The notes beneath the pieces are model-generated. The model searched no databases. It saw only the letters and a program-made list of their open reading frames with translations, and was not told the DNA's origin. The position numbers were made by a program, and so were the translations under genes. This document shows, one piece after another, positions 9,349-18,543 of a DNA stretch of 60,213 nucleotides. Origin of the DNA: Galbitalea sp036266835 (GTDB lineage: Bacteria; Actinomycetota; Actinomycetes; Actinomycetales; Microbacteriaceae); the NCBI GenBank assembly GCA_036266835.1, contig DATAXD010000008.1, positions 1 to 60,213 on the forward strand, read 5' to 3'. Numbering within the stretch: position 1 is the stretch's first letter; the number at the start of each line of letters is the position of its first letter.

Positions 9349-9597
9349 GTGGCAATTCTCCAAGTAGTTCTTGAGGTGATTCTCGGGCTCGTGAGCCTTC
9401 TGCTGACTCTGCTCATCTTGCTCCACCGTGGGCGCGGCGGCGGACTGTCCGACATGTTCGGCGGCGGTGTGACTTCCAACCTTGGAGCATCCGGCGTCGC
9501 GGAGCGAAACCTCAACCGAATCACGGTGATCCTCATTCTGGTGTGGATCACGTGCATCATCGTGCTCGGCCTCATCCTCAAGTTCTCGAACGCATAG
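9349..9597 (+). CDS. secG: preprotein translocase subunit SecG
   Basis: Small accessory subunit of the SecYEG channel in the cytoplasmic membrane. 82 residues with two membrane helices (about 5-25 and 60-78) separated by a Gly-rich loop with GRGGGLSDMFGGG, the family hallmark. Start GTG with a GAAAGG upstream. The 87-base gap from tpiA holds a TAGACT at 9307-9312 that could be its own -10 element, and a small GCGTC/GACGC hairpin at 9277-9292. Position behind tpiA is standard for Actinobacteria. Confidence 0.95.
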   Translation: MAILQVVLEVILGLVSLLLTLLILLHRGRGGGLSDMFGGGVTSNLGASGVAERNLNRITVILILVWITCIIVLGLILKFSNA

Positions 9598-9620
9598 AGT
9601 CGGCCGAAGGCAAAGCTCCG

Positions 9621-9668
9621 TCGGTTTCACCCGTACCACTCACAGTTGCAGTAGTTTCGGTTTCACCC
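9621..9668 (+). repeat. 12-bp direct repeat upstream of rbpA
   Basis: TCGGTTTCACCC occurs at 9621-9632 and again at 9657-9668, start-to-start distance 36 bases, in the 112-base gap between secG and rbpA. Spacing is near three to four helical turns, so it could bind a regulator, but chance duplication is possible. Confidence 0.4.
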
Positions 9669-9709
9669 CGGTCGCGTCCCCTGCGGCCCAGTACGAGAAG
9701 AGAGTCACC

Positions 9710-10072
9710 GTGGCTTCAGGCGGTAGTGCCATTCGCGGATCGCGCGTCGGAGCTGGCCCGATGGGCGAGCAGGATCGCGGTTTTCATGCCGATCGCATTC
9801 AGATTTCCTACTGGGACGAGCTAGGCAACGAGACGGTTCGCAACTTCGCAGCGAATCTCCCCGAGGACGAGATCCCGAACATCATCGACTCGCCGTCGAC
9901 GGGTCTGCCCGCCGGGCGTGATCGCGATAATCCGCCGTCGGTGGCGAAGCTCGAGCCGTACAAGACCCACCTGGCCTATGTCAAAGAGCGTCGCAGCGAA
10001 AAGGAAGCGGCCGAGCTTCTCGAAGAGGCCCTTCAACAGCTCCGGGCGCGCCGGGGCAAGGCCGCAAACTAG
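9710..10072 (+). CDS. rbpA: RNA polymerase-binding protein RbpA
   Basis: Actinobacteria-specific activator that binds the housekeeping sigma factor and RNA polymerase and stabilises the open promoter complex. 120 residues, the family length. Seen: N-terminal tail with GGSAIRGSRVGAGPMGE, the core sequence around YWDELGNETVRNFA, and the C-terminal sigma-interacting helix KTHLAYVKERRSEKEAAELLEEAL. Start GTG. It converges on the pgl operon with only 18 bases between the stops and no obvious terminator. Confidence 0.95.
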   Translation: MASGGSAIRGSRVGAGPMGEQDRGFHADRIQISYWDELGNETVRNFAANLPEDEIPNIIDSPSTGLPAGRDRDNPPSVAKLEPYKTHLAYVKERRSEKEAAELLEEALQQLRARRGKAAN

Positions 10073-10090
10073 TCTCCGCGAGGGCCGGAA

Positions 10091-10882
10091 TCAGTCGTCG
10101 TCGCCGGTCCAGAACTGCTCCTGGGTCGTGAGGTTCTTCGGGACTTCCGCCGCTGCGGCCTCATCGACGAGAAACAGGGTGCTCTTGCGCGCCCGGGCGC
10201 CTGCTGCGGGCACTTCGTAGACGCTGGCGTCCGCGAGGGTCAGTCCGAGCGCGGATGCCTTGTCCGGCCCCGAGATCACCAGCCAGATCCGATCTGAGGA
10301 GTTGATCACCGGCAGCGTGAGGCTGAGCCGCTCCGGTGGAGGCTTGGGGGAGTTGCGCACGGGGATGACGGTGCGCTCTCTTTCGCGGATGCCGGGACGG
10401 TCCGGAAACAGGGACGCGATGTGGCCGTCGGGACCGACGCCAAGAAATGTGATGTCGAACGCGGGGTACTCCGCGCCCACAATGGCGCCCGCTTTGAGCT
10501 GGGCTGCGTATGCATCGGAGGCCGCGTCCAGCTCCAAGCCCGAGTCCGATGCCGCGAAAGCATGGACCCGCGATTCATCGAGTGGAATGTGCGCGAGCAG
10601 CGCCTCTCGCGCCTGGGTCTCGTTTCGTTCGGCATCGCCATCCGGCAGCCAACGTTCGTCGCCCCACCAGAAGTTGACCATGCTCCAGTCCACGGAATTC
10701 CGGACTGGAGACGCGTTTACCGCCGCGAGGGCCGCATATCCCATGGTTCCGCCGGTCAGAACAATCGTTGCCTCGCCGCGAGCGCCGATGATCTTGCCTA
10801 CCCTCTTGATGAAGCGAGCAGCGAGCGCTTCGGCCAGAGACTGCTTATCGGGGTAGACGACCACTCGGCGCTCGGCGCTCAT
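10091..10882 (-). CDS. pgl: 6-phosphogluconolactonase
   Basis: Hydrolyses 6-phosphogluconolactone, the second oxidative pentose phosphate step. 263 residues. DevB-type motifs: VLTGGTMGYAAL, VNFWWGDERWLP, FLGVGPDGHIASLFP and the Lys-rich end. Its ATG overlaps the opcA stop by four bases (ATGA). Last gene of the tkt-tal-pgi-zwf-opcA-pgl operon. Confidence 0.96.
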   Translation of the reverse strand: MSAERRVVVYPDKQSLAEALAARFIKRVGKIIGARGEATIVLTGGTMGYAALAAVNASPVRNSVDWSMVNFWWGDERWLPDGDAERNETQAREALLAHIPLDESRVHAFAASDSGLELDAASDAYAAQLKAGAIVGAEYPAFDITFLGVGPDGHIASLFPDRPGIRERERTVIPVRNSPKPPPERLSLTLPVINSSDRIWLVISGPDKASALGLTLADASVYEVPAAGARARKSTLFLVDEAAAAEVPKNLTTQEQFWTGDDD

Positions 10883-11871
10883 TTGGTGTCCCTGGCCGGG
10901 CGCGTTTTTGCGGTGCGCGCAGATGCGGCGGCCGCGTTCGCCTCGAGCTGTGCCACTCCGTCGCGGATCACCTCGCCGAACAGGGCATCCGGATCCAGGC
11001 GCCGAAGCTCCTCAGCAAGGCAGTCGCGAAGGCTCCTGCGAGGCAGCGAGATGTCGTGCGTCGGCTGCCCGGGTTGCCGCAGTGTGGCGATCGTCGGCGT
11101 GATTCGTTCGAGTTCGATGGTTCCGGATGCTCGGTGCAAGCGAACACCGTGGATGCCGCTCGAGCCCTTGGAGGGATTCGTCATCTCGAGTTTGACGTCT
11201 GCTTGTAGCTGTTCTTTGAGCCAGGCGGCCAGCAACACGGTCGATGGAGAGTCCGCGGCGCCGTCGACTTCGATGCTGGTGATCGGCTCGTACGGCGGTT
11301 GGTCGAGGACTGCGGCAAGCTGGGCGCGCCACAGGGTCAGCCTCGTCCAGGAGAAGTCGGTATCGCCCGGCGCATAGGTCTTTGCGATGTGATGCAATGC
11401 GTCCAGCGGGTTACGGGCTGCTGCCGCATCCGTAATCCTGCGTTGCGCGATGCGTCCGAGGGCCGACTGAGATGCGTTGTGCGGTCCATCACCGGGCCAC
11501 CAGACGACAACGGGCGCGTCCGGCAGCAATAACCCGGTGACCAGACCCTCCTTGTCGCTGGCGGTGTCACCGTACGCGCGAACGACAATGACCTCACTGG
11601 CGCCGGCATCCCCGCCGACGCGGATCTGAGCATCGAGTCTCGCGTCGCTGTGATTATTGTGATCGCCGCTGGTCGAGACCACGATGACGCGCATCGGATG
11701 CTCGCGTGAGGCCTCGTTGGCGGCCTCGATTGCCTCTTCTTCCTCGCCCAGTTTCGTCGAGATGATGAGGGTCAGAACTCGGCCAAGGGCTACCGCACCA
11801 CCCTCCTCGCGGATCTTGACGAGGGTCTTGGAGACCTGGCTGGTCGTGGTGTCGGGAAGATCGACGATCAT
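10879..11871 (-). CDS. opcA: glucose-6-phosphate dehydrogenase assembly protein OpcA
   Basis: 330 residues. OpcA is an accessory protein known from cyanobacteria and Actinobacteria that is needed for full activity of the glucose-6-phosphate dehydrogenase encoded next to it. Characteristic segments are MIVDLPDTTTSQVSKTLVKIREEGGAVALGRVLTL shortened here to its ends MIVDLPDTTTSQV and ALGRVLTLI, plus PVVVWWPGDGP and TDFSWTRLTLWRAQLA. Start overlaps the zwf stop by four bases (ATGA) and its own stop overlaps pgl the same way. Confidence 0.95.
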   Translation of the reverse strand: MIVDLPDTTTSQVSKTLVKIREEGGAVALGRVLTLIISTKLGEEEEAIEAANEASREHPMRVIVVSTSGDHNNHSDARLDAQIRVGGDAGASEVIVVRAYGDTASDKEGLVTGLLLPDAPVVVWWPGDGPHNASQSALGRIAQRRITDAAAARNPLDALHHIAKTYAPGDTDFSWTRLTLWRAQLAAVLDQPPYEPITSIEVDGAADSPSTVLLAAWLKEQLQADVKLEMTNPSKGSSGIHGVRLHRASGTIELERITPTIATLRQPGQPTHDISLPRRSLRDCLAEELRRLDPDALFGEVIRDGVAQLEANAAAASARTAKTRPARDTK

Positions 11872-13409
11872 GGGCGTCTCCAGACTCGGCCGTCTCTGGC
11901 TAGCAATTGGTCTGCTGACTCCGGCCCCCAGGTACCCGGACGGTACTGTTCCGGAGCGCCCTGGGTCGCCCAGAATTCCTCGATCGGATCAAGGATCTTC
12001 CAGCTGAGTTCGACTTCTTCATGTCGCGGGAACAGCGGCGGGTCGCCAAGCAGCACATCGAGAATGAGCCGCTCGTAGGCTTCCGGGCTGGCTTCCGTGA
12101 AGGCGTGGCCGTATCCGAAGTCCATGGTGACGTCGCGGACCTGCATGCCGGCTCCGGGCACCTTCGACCCGAAGCGCAGCGTGACGCCCTCGTCAGGCTG
12201 CACGCGGATCACGAGAGCGTTCTGACCGAGGATCCCCGTCTGGCTTTCGGCGAAGAGATATTGCGGCGCACGTTTGAAAACGACCGCGATTTCGGTGACA
12301 CGGCGTCCGAGGCGTTTGCCGGCACGCAGGTAGAACGGAACTCCCGCCCAGCGACGCGTGCCCACGACGAGCTTGATCGCGGCAAATGTTTCGGTCAGGG
12401 ACTTCGGGTTCATGCCTTCTTCCTGCAGGAACCCGACGACCTTCTGCCCGCCCTGCCAGCCTCCGGCATACTGGCCGCGTGCCGTCGCCTCAGAGAGGTT
12501 GCCGGGCAGGCGCACCGCGGAGAGAACTTTCTCCTTCTCGGCCCGCAGGTCACTGGCCGCGAACGAGACCGGCTCCTCCATTGCTGTCAGCGCGAGCAGT
12601 TGGAGCAAGTGATTCTGGATGACGTCGCGCGCTGCCCCAATACCGTCGTAGTAACCGGCGCGGCCACCGACCCCGATGTCTTCGGCCATCGTGATCTGCA
12701 CGTGATCCACGTAGTTGGCGTTCCAGATCGGTTCGTACATCTCATTCGCAAAGCGAAGCGCGAGAATGTTCTGCACCGTCTCCTTGCCGAGGTAGTGGTC
12801 GATTCGAAAGACGCTGTCGGGCGGGAACACGGACTCGACGACGTCGTTAAGTTCGCGAGCGGTCTTCAGGTCGCTTCCGAATGGCTTCTCAATGACGACC
12901 CGGCGCCACTCGTCTCCCACCTGCTTGGCAAGTCCGGAGCGACGCAGTTGCTCGGTGACCTGCGGGAATGACTTCGGGGGGATCGACAGGTAGAAGGCAT
13001 GGTTGCCCATCGTGCCGCGAGTCCTGTCCAGTTCTGCGAGCGTCTTCTTCAGTTCCAGGAACGCGGCGTCGTCGTCGAACTCGCCCTGCACGAAACGGAT
13101 GCCCTGCGCGAGTTGCTTCCAGACGTCCTCGTCGAACGGCGTGCGCGCATACTGCTCGACCGCATCGTGCACGACTTTCGCAAAGTCCTGATCTGCCCAG
13201 TCGCGTCGCGCAAATCCCACCAGGGCAAACCCGGGCGGCAGCAGGCCCCGATTGGCGAGGTCGTACACGGCGGGCATGAGCTTCTTTCGCGCGAGGTCGC
13301 CGGTAACACCGAAGATGACCAGCGCGCTCGGTCCCGCGATCCGGTTGAGACGCCGGTCGTTCGCAACCCGCAGTGGGTTGAAGGTCGGAGTGATCTCCAC
13401 CGGTGACAT
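11868..13409 (-). CDS. zwf: glucose-6-phosphate 1-dehydrogenase
   Basis: Entry enzyme of the oxidative pentose phosphate pathway, making NADPH. 513 residues. Seen: nucleotide-binding VIFGVTGDLARKKLMPA, catalytic RIDHYLGKETVQN, and IEKPFGSDL. The ATG is preceded by GGAG at good spacing. It lies 29 bases after the pgi stop and overlaps opcA by four bases. Confidence 0.98.
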   Translation of the reverse strand: MSPVEITPTFNPLRVANDRRLNRIAGPSALVIFGVTGDLARKKLMPAVYDLANRGLLPPGFALVGFARRDWADQDFAKVVHDAVEQYARTPFDEDVWKQLAQGIRFVQGEFDDDAAFLELKKTLAELDRTRGTMGNHAFYLSIPPKSFPQVTEQLRRSGLAKQVGDEWRRVVIEKPFGSDLKTARELNDVVESVFPPDSVFRIDHYLGKETVQNILALRFANEMYEPIWNANYVDHVQITMAEDIGVGGRAGYYDGIGAARDVIQNHLLQLLALTAMEEPVSFAASDLRAEKEKVLSAVRLPGNLSEATARGQYAGGWQGGQKVVGFLQEEGMNPKSLTETFAAIKLVVGTRRWAGVPFYLRAGKRLGRRVTEIAVVFKRAPQYLFAESQTGILGQNALVIRVQPDEGVTLRFGSKVPGAGMQVRDVTMDFGYGHAFTEASPEAYERLILDVLLGDPPLFPRHEEVELSWKILDPIEEFWATQGAPEQYRPGTWGPESADQLLARDGRVWRRP

Positions 13410-13438
13410 GACGCTCCTCTCCGAGAATCCGTCGAGAC

Positions 13439-15052
13439 TCAGCCTGCCACCGGGCCGCGAAGTGCGCCCGCGATGACCGCCGGGCCGGATGCCGGGTCAG
13501 TCATGGTGAGGGTCAGGACCGGACGGCCGTGGTCGGCCAACACGCTCGCGTCGCCCGCGGCCTGGTAGTGGATGAGCTGGCCGAACGTGAACGGGCGATC
13601 CGGAATCGCGAGATCCTCGACCGGAGTCTGCGTGATTTGAAGGAAGACACCGACCGCGGGGCCGCCCTTGTGGAACTGGCCGGTCGAGTGCAGGAAGCGC
13701 GGCCCCCATCCGAACGTCACCGGGCGGTGCGTCCGCTCGGCCAGAACGTCCCGAAGCTCGGCCAGTTGCGGATGGGCCAGGCGGTCGACATAGGCCTGGA
13801 TGGCCACATACCCGTCGTCGGTCAGCTGGGCCAGAAGCTGGTCGACCACGCTGGCGAGGTCACTGGCACCTTTGGTTACGTTGGGTGTGCCGCGAACCTC
13901 GACGGCGTCCTCGACGAATGCCGGCTCGATGGGCTTCGGCGTCGATTCGAGCAGGGCACGAGTGGCGACCTTCGCCGACTCGACATCCGGCTGGTCAAAG
14001 GGGTTGATGCCCAGCAGTCGTCCCGCGACGGCAACCGCGTACTCCCAGGTCAGCATTTGTGCTCCGAGCGATCCGGTGATCTCGATCTCGCCTGGTGCGA
14101 CGTGGCGTTCGGCCGCACGATCCGCGACGAGACGGATGATCTGCACATCGTGGAGCTTCTCCGTAAGCTCCGGTGACGCAAGGTCGAGCACGACGGGCAG
14201 GATGCCCTTGCCCAGCTTTCCCGTGGACTCGGCAATGAGCTGCTCGGCCCAATCCGCGAACCCGACGATATGGGTCCCGTCGGCCACGATTCCGAGCTTG
14301 TCGCGCAGGGGACTGGTGGCTGAGATGGCCGCGCCGAGCATCAGCCCGGGGTTGCTGGGAAGGTCCGTAGCCAGATCGAGTAGTGTTCCTTCGGCCTCGT
14401 CCAACAGCTCGCCGATGTTTACGCCCGCGAGTCCCGAGGGCACGAGTCCAAAGGCGGTGAGGGCCGAGTATCGGCCGCCCACGTTGGGATCGGCGTTGAA
14501 TACCCGATAGCCGTCTGCGCGGGCCGACACGTCCAACGGAGAGCCGGGATCCGTGACGACCACGATGCGCTGCTTTGGATCGACTCCGGCCTCGGCGAAA
14601 TGCTTCTCGTACAGGCGCTTCTGGCTATCGGTCTCGACGGTACCGCCCGACTTCGACGACACGACGAGCGCCGTGGTCGCGAGTCGGTCATTCAGCGCCT
14701 TGAGGACCTGGCCGGGCTCCGTTGAGTCGAGAACGGTCAACTCGACCCCGTAGGTTCTGGTGATCACCTCGGGAGCAAGGGATGAACCGCCCATGCCGGC
14801 AAGCACGATGTGGTTGACCCCCTGGGCGTGAAGAGAATCGCGGAGGGCCGTGATCTCGGCCACCAGGGGGCGCGAGATTGCCATCGCATCCGTCCAGCCG
14901 AGACGAATTGCGGCTTCTGATTCCGCATCCGGCCCCCACAGCGTCTCATCGCCCTCGGTGATTTTGCTCGCGATCAGGTCTTTGGCCAGGGCGGGGACGC
15001 TGGCCTTGATAGCAGATTCCGGAGCGCCGTTTGCTGCGATGCTGACGGTCAC
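13439..15052 (-). CDS. pgi: glucose-6-phosphate isomerase
   Basis: Interconverts glucose-6-phosphate and fructose-6-phosphate. 537 residues, similar to the actinobacterial form, with two SIS domains; visible motifs are GMGGSSLAPEVI, VSSKSGGTVETDSQ, VVVTDPGSPL, and RFLHSTGQFHKGGP near the C-terminus. The GTG start overlaps the tal stop (GTGA), so pgi is translationally coupled into the operon between tal and zwf. In Corynebacterium the homologous operon runs tkt-tal-zwf-opcA-pgl without pgi, so its presence here links the pathway to the hexose-phosphate pool. Confidence 0.97.
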   Translation of the reverse strand: MTVSIAANGAPESAIKASVPALAKDLIASKITEGDETLWGPDAESEAAIRLGWTDAMAISRPLVAEITALRDSLHAQGVNHIVLAGMGGSSLAPEVITRTYGVELTVLDSTEPGQVLKALNDRLATTALVVSSKSGGTVETDSQKRLYEKHFAEAGVDPKQRIVVVTDPGSPLDVSARADGYRVFNADPNVGGRYSALTAFGLVPSGLAGVNIGELLDEAEGTLLDLATDLPSNPGLMLGAAISATSPLRDKLGIVADGTHIVGFADWAEQLIAESTGKLGKGILPVVLDLASPELTEKLHDVQIIRLVADRAAERHVAPGEIEITGSLGAQMLTWEYAVAVAGRLLGINPFDQPDVESAKVATRALLESTPKPIEPAFVEDAVEVRGTPNVTKGASDLASVVDQLLAQLTDDGYVAIQAYVDRLAHPQLAELRDVLAERTHRPVTFGWGPRFLHSTGQFHKGGPAVGVFLQITQTPVEDLAIPDRPFTFGQLIHYQAAGDASVLADHGRPVLTLTMTDPASGPAVIAGALRGPVAG

Positions 15053-16158
15053 TTTGCGGCCTCGAGCGCCGCAGAAACGGTGTCAAGCAGCTCGTTCCAG
15101 GAGACCGTGAACTTCTCAACGCCCTCCTTCTCCAGGAGTTGCGTTACATCATCGTAGGAGATGCCGAGCTCAGCGAGCCCATCGAGCGCGGCGTTCGCCT
15201 CGGCGTAGCTCCCGGTGACCGTGTCGCCCGTGATCACAGCATGATCGAAGGTGGCCTCGAGCGTCTTCTCCGGCATCGTATTGACAACGTCCGCGACCGC
15301 GAGTTGCGTCACGTAGAGGGTGTCCGGGAGACTCGCGTCCTTGACGCCGGTGGATGCCCACAGCGGTCGCTGTTTGTTGGCACCCGCTGCGAGAAGGGTC
15401 TTCGCCCGTTCGGACTCGAAGGCACCGACAAAGACCTCGTAGGCGAGTTGCGCGTTCGCGATACCAGCCTTGCTCTTGAGAGCTTTCGCGGCATCCGTTC
15501 CGATCGCATCCAGCCGGTTGTTGACCTCGGTATCGACGCGCGAGACAAAGAACGAGGCGACGGAATAGATGGTCGAGAGGTCACGTCCGGCAGCCTTCGC
15601 CTTCTCGAGTCCGGTGAGATAAGCATTGATCACCTGGCGGTGACGTTCGAGGCTGAAGATCAGTGTGACGTTGACACTGATGCCCTCCGCTATCGTTTCG
15701 GTAATGGCCTCGAGGCCTTCGAGAGTTGCCGGGATCTTGATCAGTGCGTTGGGCTTGTTGACCTTCGCCCACAGGCGCTTTGCCTCGGCGATCGTTCCCT
15801 TCGCGTCATGGGCCAGGCCAGGCTCGACCTCGATCGAAACGCGGCCGTCGACACCCCCGGACGCCTCGTAGACGGGGGTAAAGATGCCGCAGGCGTCCGC
15901 GACATCGTTCGTGGTGATCTCGAACACCGCGTCGGAGACGCTCGTGCCAGCCTTTGCGAGCACACCGACCTGCTCGTCGTACGCCTCGCCTTTAGCGAGA
16001 GCCGCGGCGAAGATGGTGGGGTTCGTGGTCACGCCGACGACATTGCGGTCGTCGATGAGCTTCTGCAGGCTGCCCGAAACGATGCGTTCGCGCGAGAGGT
16101 CATCGAGCCAGATGCTGACTCCGAGTTCGGAAAGCTGGGCGGTGGTGGACTGGGGCAT
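15049..16158 (-). CDS. tal: transaldolase
   Basis: Moves a three-carbon dihydroxyacetone unit between sugar phosphates in the non-oxidative pentose phosphate branch. I start at the ATG at 16158 (MPQSTTAQLSELGVSIWLDD); the frame stays open upstream but that part is shadow of tkt. This gives 369 residues, the usual actinobacterial length. The Schiff-base Lys is at 141 in ALIKIPATLEGL; TTNPTIF and VNVTLIFSL are other hallmarks. Purine-rich AAGAAAAGAAG upstream serves as ribosome site. 35 bases after tkt; stop overlaps pgi. Confidence 0.97.
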   Translation of the reverse strand: MPQSTTAQLSELGVSIWLDDLSRERIVSGSLQKLIDDRNVVGVTTNPTIFAAALAKGEAYDEQVGVLAKAGTSVSDAVFEITTNDVADACGIFTPVYEASGGVDGRVSIEVEPGLAHDAKGTIAEAKRLWAKVNKPNALIKIPATLEGLEAITETIAEGISVNVTLIFSLERHRQVINAYLTGLEKAKAAGRDLSTIYSVASFFVSRVDTEVNNRLDAIGTDAAKALKSKAGIANAQLAYEVFVGAFESERAKTLLAAGANKQRPLWASTGVKDASLPDTLYVTQLAVADVVNTMPEKTLEATFDHAVITGDTVTGSYAEANAALDGLAELGISYDDVTQLLEKEGVEKFTVSWNELLDTVSAALEAAK

Positions 16159-16193
16159 GATGTTCGTTCTTCTTTTCTTGGGCGGTTCGACGG

Positions 16194-18293
16194 CTAGTTT
16201 TTTGCTGCCGCGAGGGATTCGTGTGCTGCGGCGACCGCAGCCTCGGTGGTGAGGTTGAACTTGCTGTAGAGAGTCTTGTAATCGGCGGAGGCACCGAAAT
16301 GCTCGATCGAAACGCTGCGACCCGCGTCGCCGACGTAGCCGCGCCAGCCGAGCGCGATTCCCGCTTCGATCGAAACGCGGGCCTTCACGGCGGGCGGCAG
16401 AACTTTGTCGCGGTACGCCTGCGGCTGCTCCTCGAACCACTCGACGCAGGGCATTGAGACAACTCGTGCGTTCACGCCCTCCTTCTTCAGGACATCGCGT
16501 GCGTCGACGGCGATCTGCACCTCCGAGCCGGTTGCGATCAGGATAAGGTCGGGCTTGCCGCCGGGCGCCTCGGCAAGGACGTAGCCACCTTTGACTGTGT
16601 TCTTCGCGGACGCGAAAATGTCGCCGCTCGCCTCGCCGTCGCCACGCGTAAACACCGGCAGGTTCTGCCTGCTGAGTGCGAGCCCTGCCGGACCTTCCCT
16701 GCGCTCGAGGATGTTCTTCCAGGCGTACGCGGTTTCGTTGGCGTCTGCGGGCCGCACGATGTCGAGGTGCGGGATGGCGCGCAGAGCGGTGAGCTGTTCG
16801 ATCGGCTGATGTGTCGGTCCGTCTTCGCCGAGGGCGACGGAGTCGTGCGTCCACACGTAGACCGTCGGGATCTTCATCAGCGCCGCCAGCCGCACCATGG
16901 GCCGCATGTAGTCGCTGAAGATCAGGAACGTGCCGCCGAACGGACGCGTCTTACCGTGCAGGACGATTCCGTTGAGGATGGCGCCCATCGCGTTCTCGCG
17001 GATGCCGAAGTGCAGCACACGACCGTACTCGTTGCCGGTCCACTCGTGGGTCGACCACTTCTGCGGAACGAAGGAGGCCGCACCCTCGATGGTGGTGAGG
17101 TTCGATTCCGCGAGGTCGGCCGAGCCGCCCCAGAGCTCCGGCATCAATGGCGCGATCGCGTTGATGACTTTGCCGGATGCGGCTCTGGTGGACATCTCCT
17201 TGCCCGCCTCGAAGGTTGGCAGCGCGGCCTCGATGCCCGCAGGAACCGCTCCGCCCTCGACCCGGTCGAACAGCTTCTTGCGCTCGGGGTTAGCAGCAGC
17301 CCAGGCGTCGAACTGGGCGTTCCACTCCTCATGGGCCGCCTTGCCGCGCGCCACGGCCCCGCGGGTGTGCGCGATCACCGAGGGGTCGACTTCGAAGTTC
17401 TTGTTCGGGTCGAAATCGAGCAAGCGCTTGACCGCGGCGACTTCGTCTGCGCCCAGGGCTGAGCCGTGCGCCTTGCCGCTGTTCTGCTTGTGAGGAGCGG
17501 GCCAGCCGATGATCGTTTTGAGGATGATCAGCGACGGCTTGTCCGTCAGACCCTTGGCCGCCTCGATCGCGTCGCTGAGTTCCTGGACGTCCTCGATGTA
17601 CTCGCCGGTCTTCTTCCAGTCAACGACCTGGACATCCCATCCGAGCGCCAGATAGCGTGCGTGGACATCCTCGGTGAAGGCGATGTTGGTGTCGTCCTCG
17701 ATGGAGATCTGGTTGGAGTCGTAGATGGCGATGAGATTGCCGAGTTCCTGGTGGCCGGCAAGCGACGCTGCCTCATTGGTCACACCCTCCTGCATGTCGC
17801 CGTCGCCCATCACTACGTAGATGAAGTGATCGAACGGGCTCTTGCCGGCCTCGGCATCCGGATCGAACAGTCCGCGCTCGTAGCGGGCGGCGTAGGCGAA
17901 CCCGACGGAGGCGGCGAAGCCGGAGCCTAGCGGCCCGGTCGTGATCTCGACGCCGACGGTGTGTCCGTATTCCGGATGTCCGGGAGTCAGCGAGCCCCAG
18001 GTCCGCAGCGCCTCCAGGTCTTTGAGTTCGAGTCCGTACCCACCGAGGTACAGCTGGATGTACTGCGTTAGGGAGGAGTGGCCTGCGGAGAGAATGAAGC
18101 GGTCGCGTCCGATCCACTCGCTGTCGCTCGGGTCGGTTCGCATGATCCGCTGGAACAGGAGATACCCGGCGGGGGCCAGGCTCATCGCGGTTCCCGGATG
18201 GCCGTTTCCGACCTTCTCGACCGCATCCGCTGCGAGAACTCGAACCGTGTCGACGGCCCTCTGATCGATTGGATCCCACTGGATGGTTGACAT
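16194..18293 (-). CDS. tkt: transketolase
   Basis: Thiamine-diphosphate enzyme that transfers two-carbon units in the non-oxidative pentose phosphate branch. 699 residues. Seen: GHPGTAMSLAP with the conserved His, the cofactor-binding GDGDMQEGVTNEAASLAGH...IYDSNQISIED, and the pyrimidine-domain EDGPTHQPIEQL. First gene of the operon; the promoter should lie in the 250-base gap shared with ctaB. Confidence 0.98.
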   Translation of the reverse strand: MSTIQWDPIDQRAVDTVRVLAADAVEKVGNGHPGTAMSLAPAGYLLFQRIMRTDPSDSEWIGRDRFILSAGHSSLTQYIQLYLGGYGLELKDLEALRTWGSLTPGHPEYGHTVGVEITTGPLGSGFAASVGFAYAARYERGLFDPDAEAGKSPFDHFIYVVMGDGDMQEGVTNEAASLAGHQELGNLIAIYDSNQISIEDDTNIAFTEDVHARYLALGWDVQVVDWKKTGEYIEDVQELSDAIEAAKGLTDKPSLIILKTIIGWPAPHKQNSGKAHGSALGADEVAAVKRLLDFDPNKNFEVDPSVIAHTRGAVARGKAAHEEWNAQFDAWAAANPERKKLFDRVEGGAVPAGIEAALPTFEAGKEMSTRAASGKVINAIAPLMPELWGGSADLAESNLTTIEGAASFVPQKWSTHEWTGNEYGRVLHFGIRENAMGAILNGIVLHGKTRPFGGTFLIFSDYMRPMVRLAALMKIPTVYVWTHDSVALGEDGPTHQPIEQLTALRAIPHLDIVRPADANETAYAWKNILERREGPAGLALSRQNLPVFTRGDGEASGDIFASAKNTVKGGYVLAEAPGGKPDLILIATGSEVQIAVDARDVLKKEGVNARVVSMPCVEWFEEQPQAYRDKVLPPAVKARVSIEAGIALGWRGYVGDAGRSVSIEHFGASADYKTLYSKFNLTTEAAVAAAHESLAAAKN

Positions 18294-18543
18294 GAAAAGC
18301 GACGACCCTTCCTAATACAACAGTGGTGACCGTGCTGCGGAGGAACACAGACGCCGACGCCACCAGTGGTGGTTGAGCCTGCCATGACATCATCGGCATC
18401 TGCCCTTTAGGGCCTGCGGCAAGCACTTTCAAGTATAGAGAACCCGCTGCTGAGGCGCCGGGCGGCCTGTCGCGTGCGGAGAGCTCCAAGGACGAATCGC
18501 TTAGGATCGAAGCGCATTCACGCGCGAGATCGATTGAGGAACC
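18294..18543. promoter_or_regulatory. divergent intergenic region tkt / ctaB with two inverted repeats
   Basis: 250 bases with no gene. On the minus strand TATACT (18433-18438) is a good -10 for the tkt operon, implying a leader of roughly 130 bases. On the plus strand TAGGAT (18502-18507) is a possible -10 for ctaB. Two short palindromes stand out: GCCCTTTAGGGC at 18402-18413 and CCACCAGTGGTGG at 18360-18372. CAGTGGTG from the second is repeated at 18321-18328. These may be operators; the promoter assignments are by motif only. Confidence 0.4.

Noticed and set aside
12021..12971. Plus-strand open frames within the zwf and pgi genes
   Set aside because: Shadows of the minus-strand operon with skewed composition and no recognisable domains.
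16159..16854. In-frame upstream extension of transaldolase to 16854
   Set aside because: The added sequence is antisense to tkt, Arg-rich and has no family similarity; ATG 16158 gives the normal protein.
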